Of a DNA stretch of 12,056 nt, positions 11,640-12,056 are shown one piece after another; position 1 is the first letter of the stretch; every line of letters starts with the position of its first letter. The translations under genes were made by a program, and so were the position numbers. Under the pieces are notes generated by a model. The model saw only the letters and a program-made list of their open reading frames with translations. It was not told the origin of the DNA and searched no databases. The stretch is from NCBI GenBank assembly GCA_002450985.1, contig DKBA01000080.1, positions 9,397 to 21,452 on the forward strand, read 5' to 3'. The DNA is from Acidimicrobiia bacterium UBA6912. GTDB taxonomy: Bacteria; Actinomycetota; Acidimicrobiia; Spongiisociales; UBA5794.

Positions 11640-12056
11640 GTGCCCGCCGTCCATCTCGATCATCTCTCGTATCGCTACTCCACCGCCGTCGACGTGCTCG
11701 ACGACGCCGGCGCCCACCTCGGTCCGGGATGGACGGGCGTCGTCGGCGCCAACGGCTCGGGGAAGACCACCCTCCTGCGCCTCATCGCCGGCACGTTGAC
11801 ACCGAGTGGGGGGAGCGTGACGCTCGACCCACGGGATGCCGTCTGCGTCACCTGCGACCAGGAGGTGGAGTCGCTGTCGGCCGACATCGCCGCGTTCGGA
11901 GCCTCGTGGGACGCCCCGGACATCACGCTGCGAGGCCGGCTGGCGCTCGAAACCTCCGACCTCGACCGCTGGGACACGCTCTCTCCCGGTGAGCGTAAGC
12001 GGTGGCAGATCGGTGCGGCGCTGGCCCGGCGCCCGGACGTGCTGCTGCTCGACGAG
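11640..12056 (+). CDS. ABC-F-like ATP-binding protein (3' end outside window)
   Basis: The first 139 residues of an ABC ATPase are visible. Walker A is GANGSGKTT (36-44), a Q-loop glutamine is in TCDQEVES (Gln74), the signature is LSPGERKRWQIGAALA (114-129), and Walker B is VLLLDE (134-139), running off the window. The spacing of about 70 residues between Walker A and the signature, the compact cassette without TM helices, and the LSPGE(R)KRWQIG sequence fit the first cassette of an ABC-F protein, which acts on the ribosome in translation quality control or antibiotic protection. An ABC transporter ATPase cannot be excluded without the second half. The start GTG 11640 has GAGGAG at 11629-11634 with good spacing. 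It begins 102 bp after the Mth938-like gene behind its own likely promoter. Confidence 0.85.
   Translation, partial: MPAVHLDHLSYRYSTAVDVLDDAGAHLGPGWTGVVGANGSGKTTLLRLIAGTLTPSGGSVTLDPRDAVCVTCDQEVESLSADIAAFGASWDAPDITLRGRLALETSDLDRWDTLSPGERKRWQIGAALARRPDVLLLDE

Overview
The window is high-GC DNA with Shine-Dalgarno-poor, GTG-rich genes. It carries the gene neighbourhood that actinobacteria keep next to the chromosome origin: parA-parB, then cwlM, trxA, trxB, an anti-sigma factor and an ECF sigma factor on the opposite strand, a MurJ-associated pseudokinase, and further on pcnA. In Mycobacterium tuberculosis the same set runs parA, parB, cwlM, trxC, trxB2, rsmA, sigM, mviN, pcnA. The order agrees, but several insertions and one gene split suggest a deep-branching, non-mycobacterial actinobacterium; Acidimicrobiia is my guess, from gene content only. 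I see no mobile elements, CRISPR arrays, tRNA or rRNA genes, and no canonical parS site.

Layout. (1) 1-1510, plus strand: the end of parA and all of parB, overlapping by 14 bp, for origin segregation. (2) 1545-7942, minus strand: a nearly continuous run read as GNAT acetyltransferase, pseudokinase/TM/discoidin-like protein, ECF sigma factor, anti-sigma factor, small two-helix membrane protein, thioredoxin reductase, thioredoxin and a CwlM-like degenerate amidase. It converges on parB with a 34-bp gap. (3) 7943-8038: a divergent intergenic region with a 16-bp palindrome. (4) 8039-11537, plus strand: HDAC-family deacetylase, RNase HI with an N-terminal zinc ribbon, a CCA-adding/poly(A)-polymerase-type nucleotidyltransferase and an Mth938-like protein. 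(5) 11538-12056: a leader with a tiny ORF and hairpins, then an ABC-F-like ATPase cut by the window end.

How the genes may work together. The minus-strand block joins envelope control (CwlM-like regulator, MurJ-type pseudokinase, membrane-tethered anti-sigma/ECF pair) with thiol redox (trxB, trxA). Two details tie these together. A sequence fitting the SigR/SigH disulfide-stress promoter (GGAAT-N18-GTT) lies just upstream of trxA-cwlM. The CwlM-like protein has lost its amidase catalytic residues, and its only two cysteines sit at two of the former active-site positions. This suggests, as inference, a redox-responsive peptidoglycan-synthesis regulator. The pseudokinase that is normally the C-terminal part of mycobacterial MurJ/MviN is here a free-standing gene, has no ATG/GTG/TTG start covering its N-lobe, and probably starts at a CTG.

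On the plus strand, rnhA and pcnA both show a TACCCT hexamer exactly six bases before a start codon, the arrangement expected for leaderless mRNAs.
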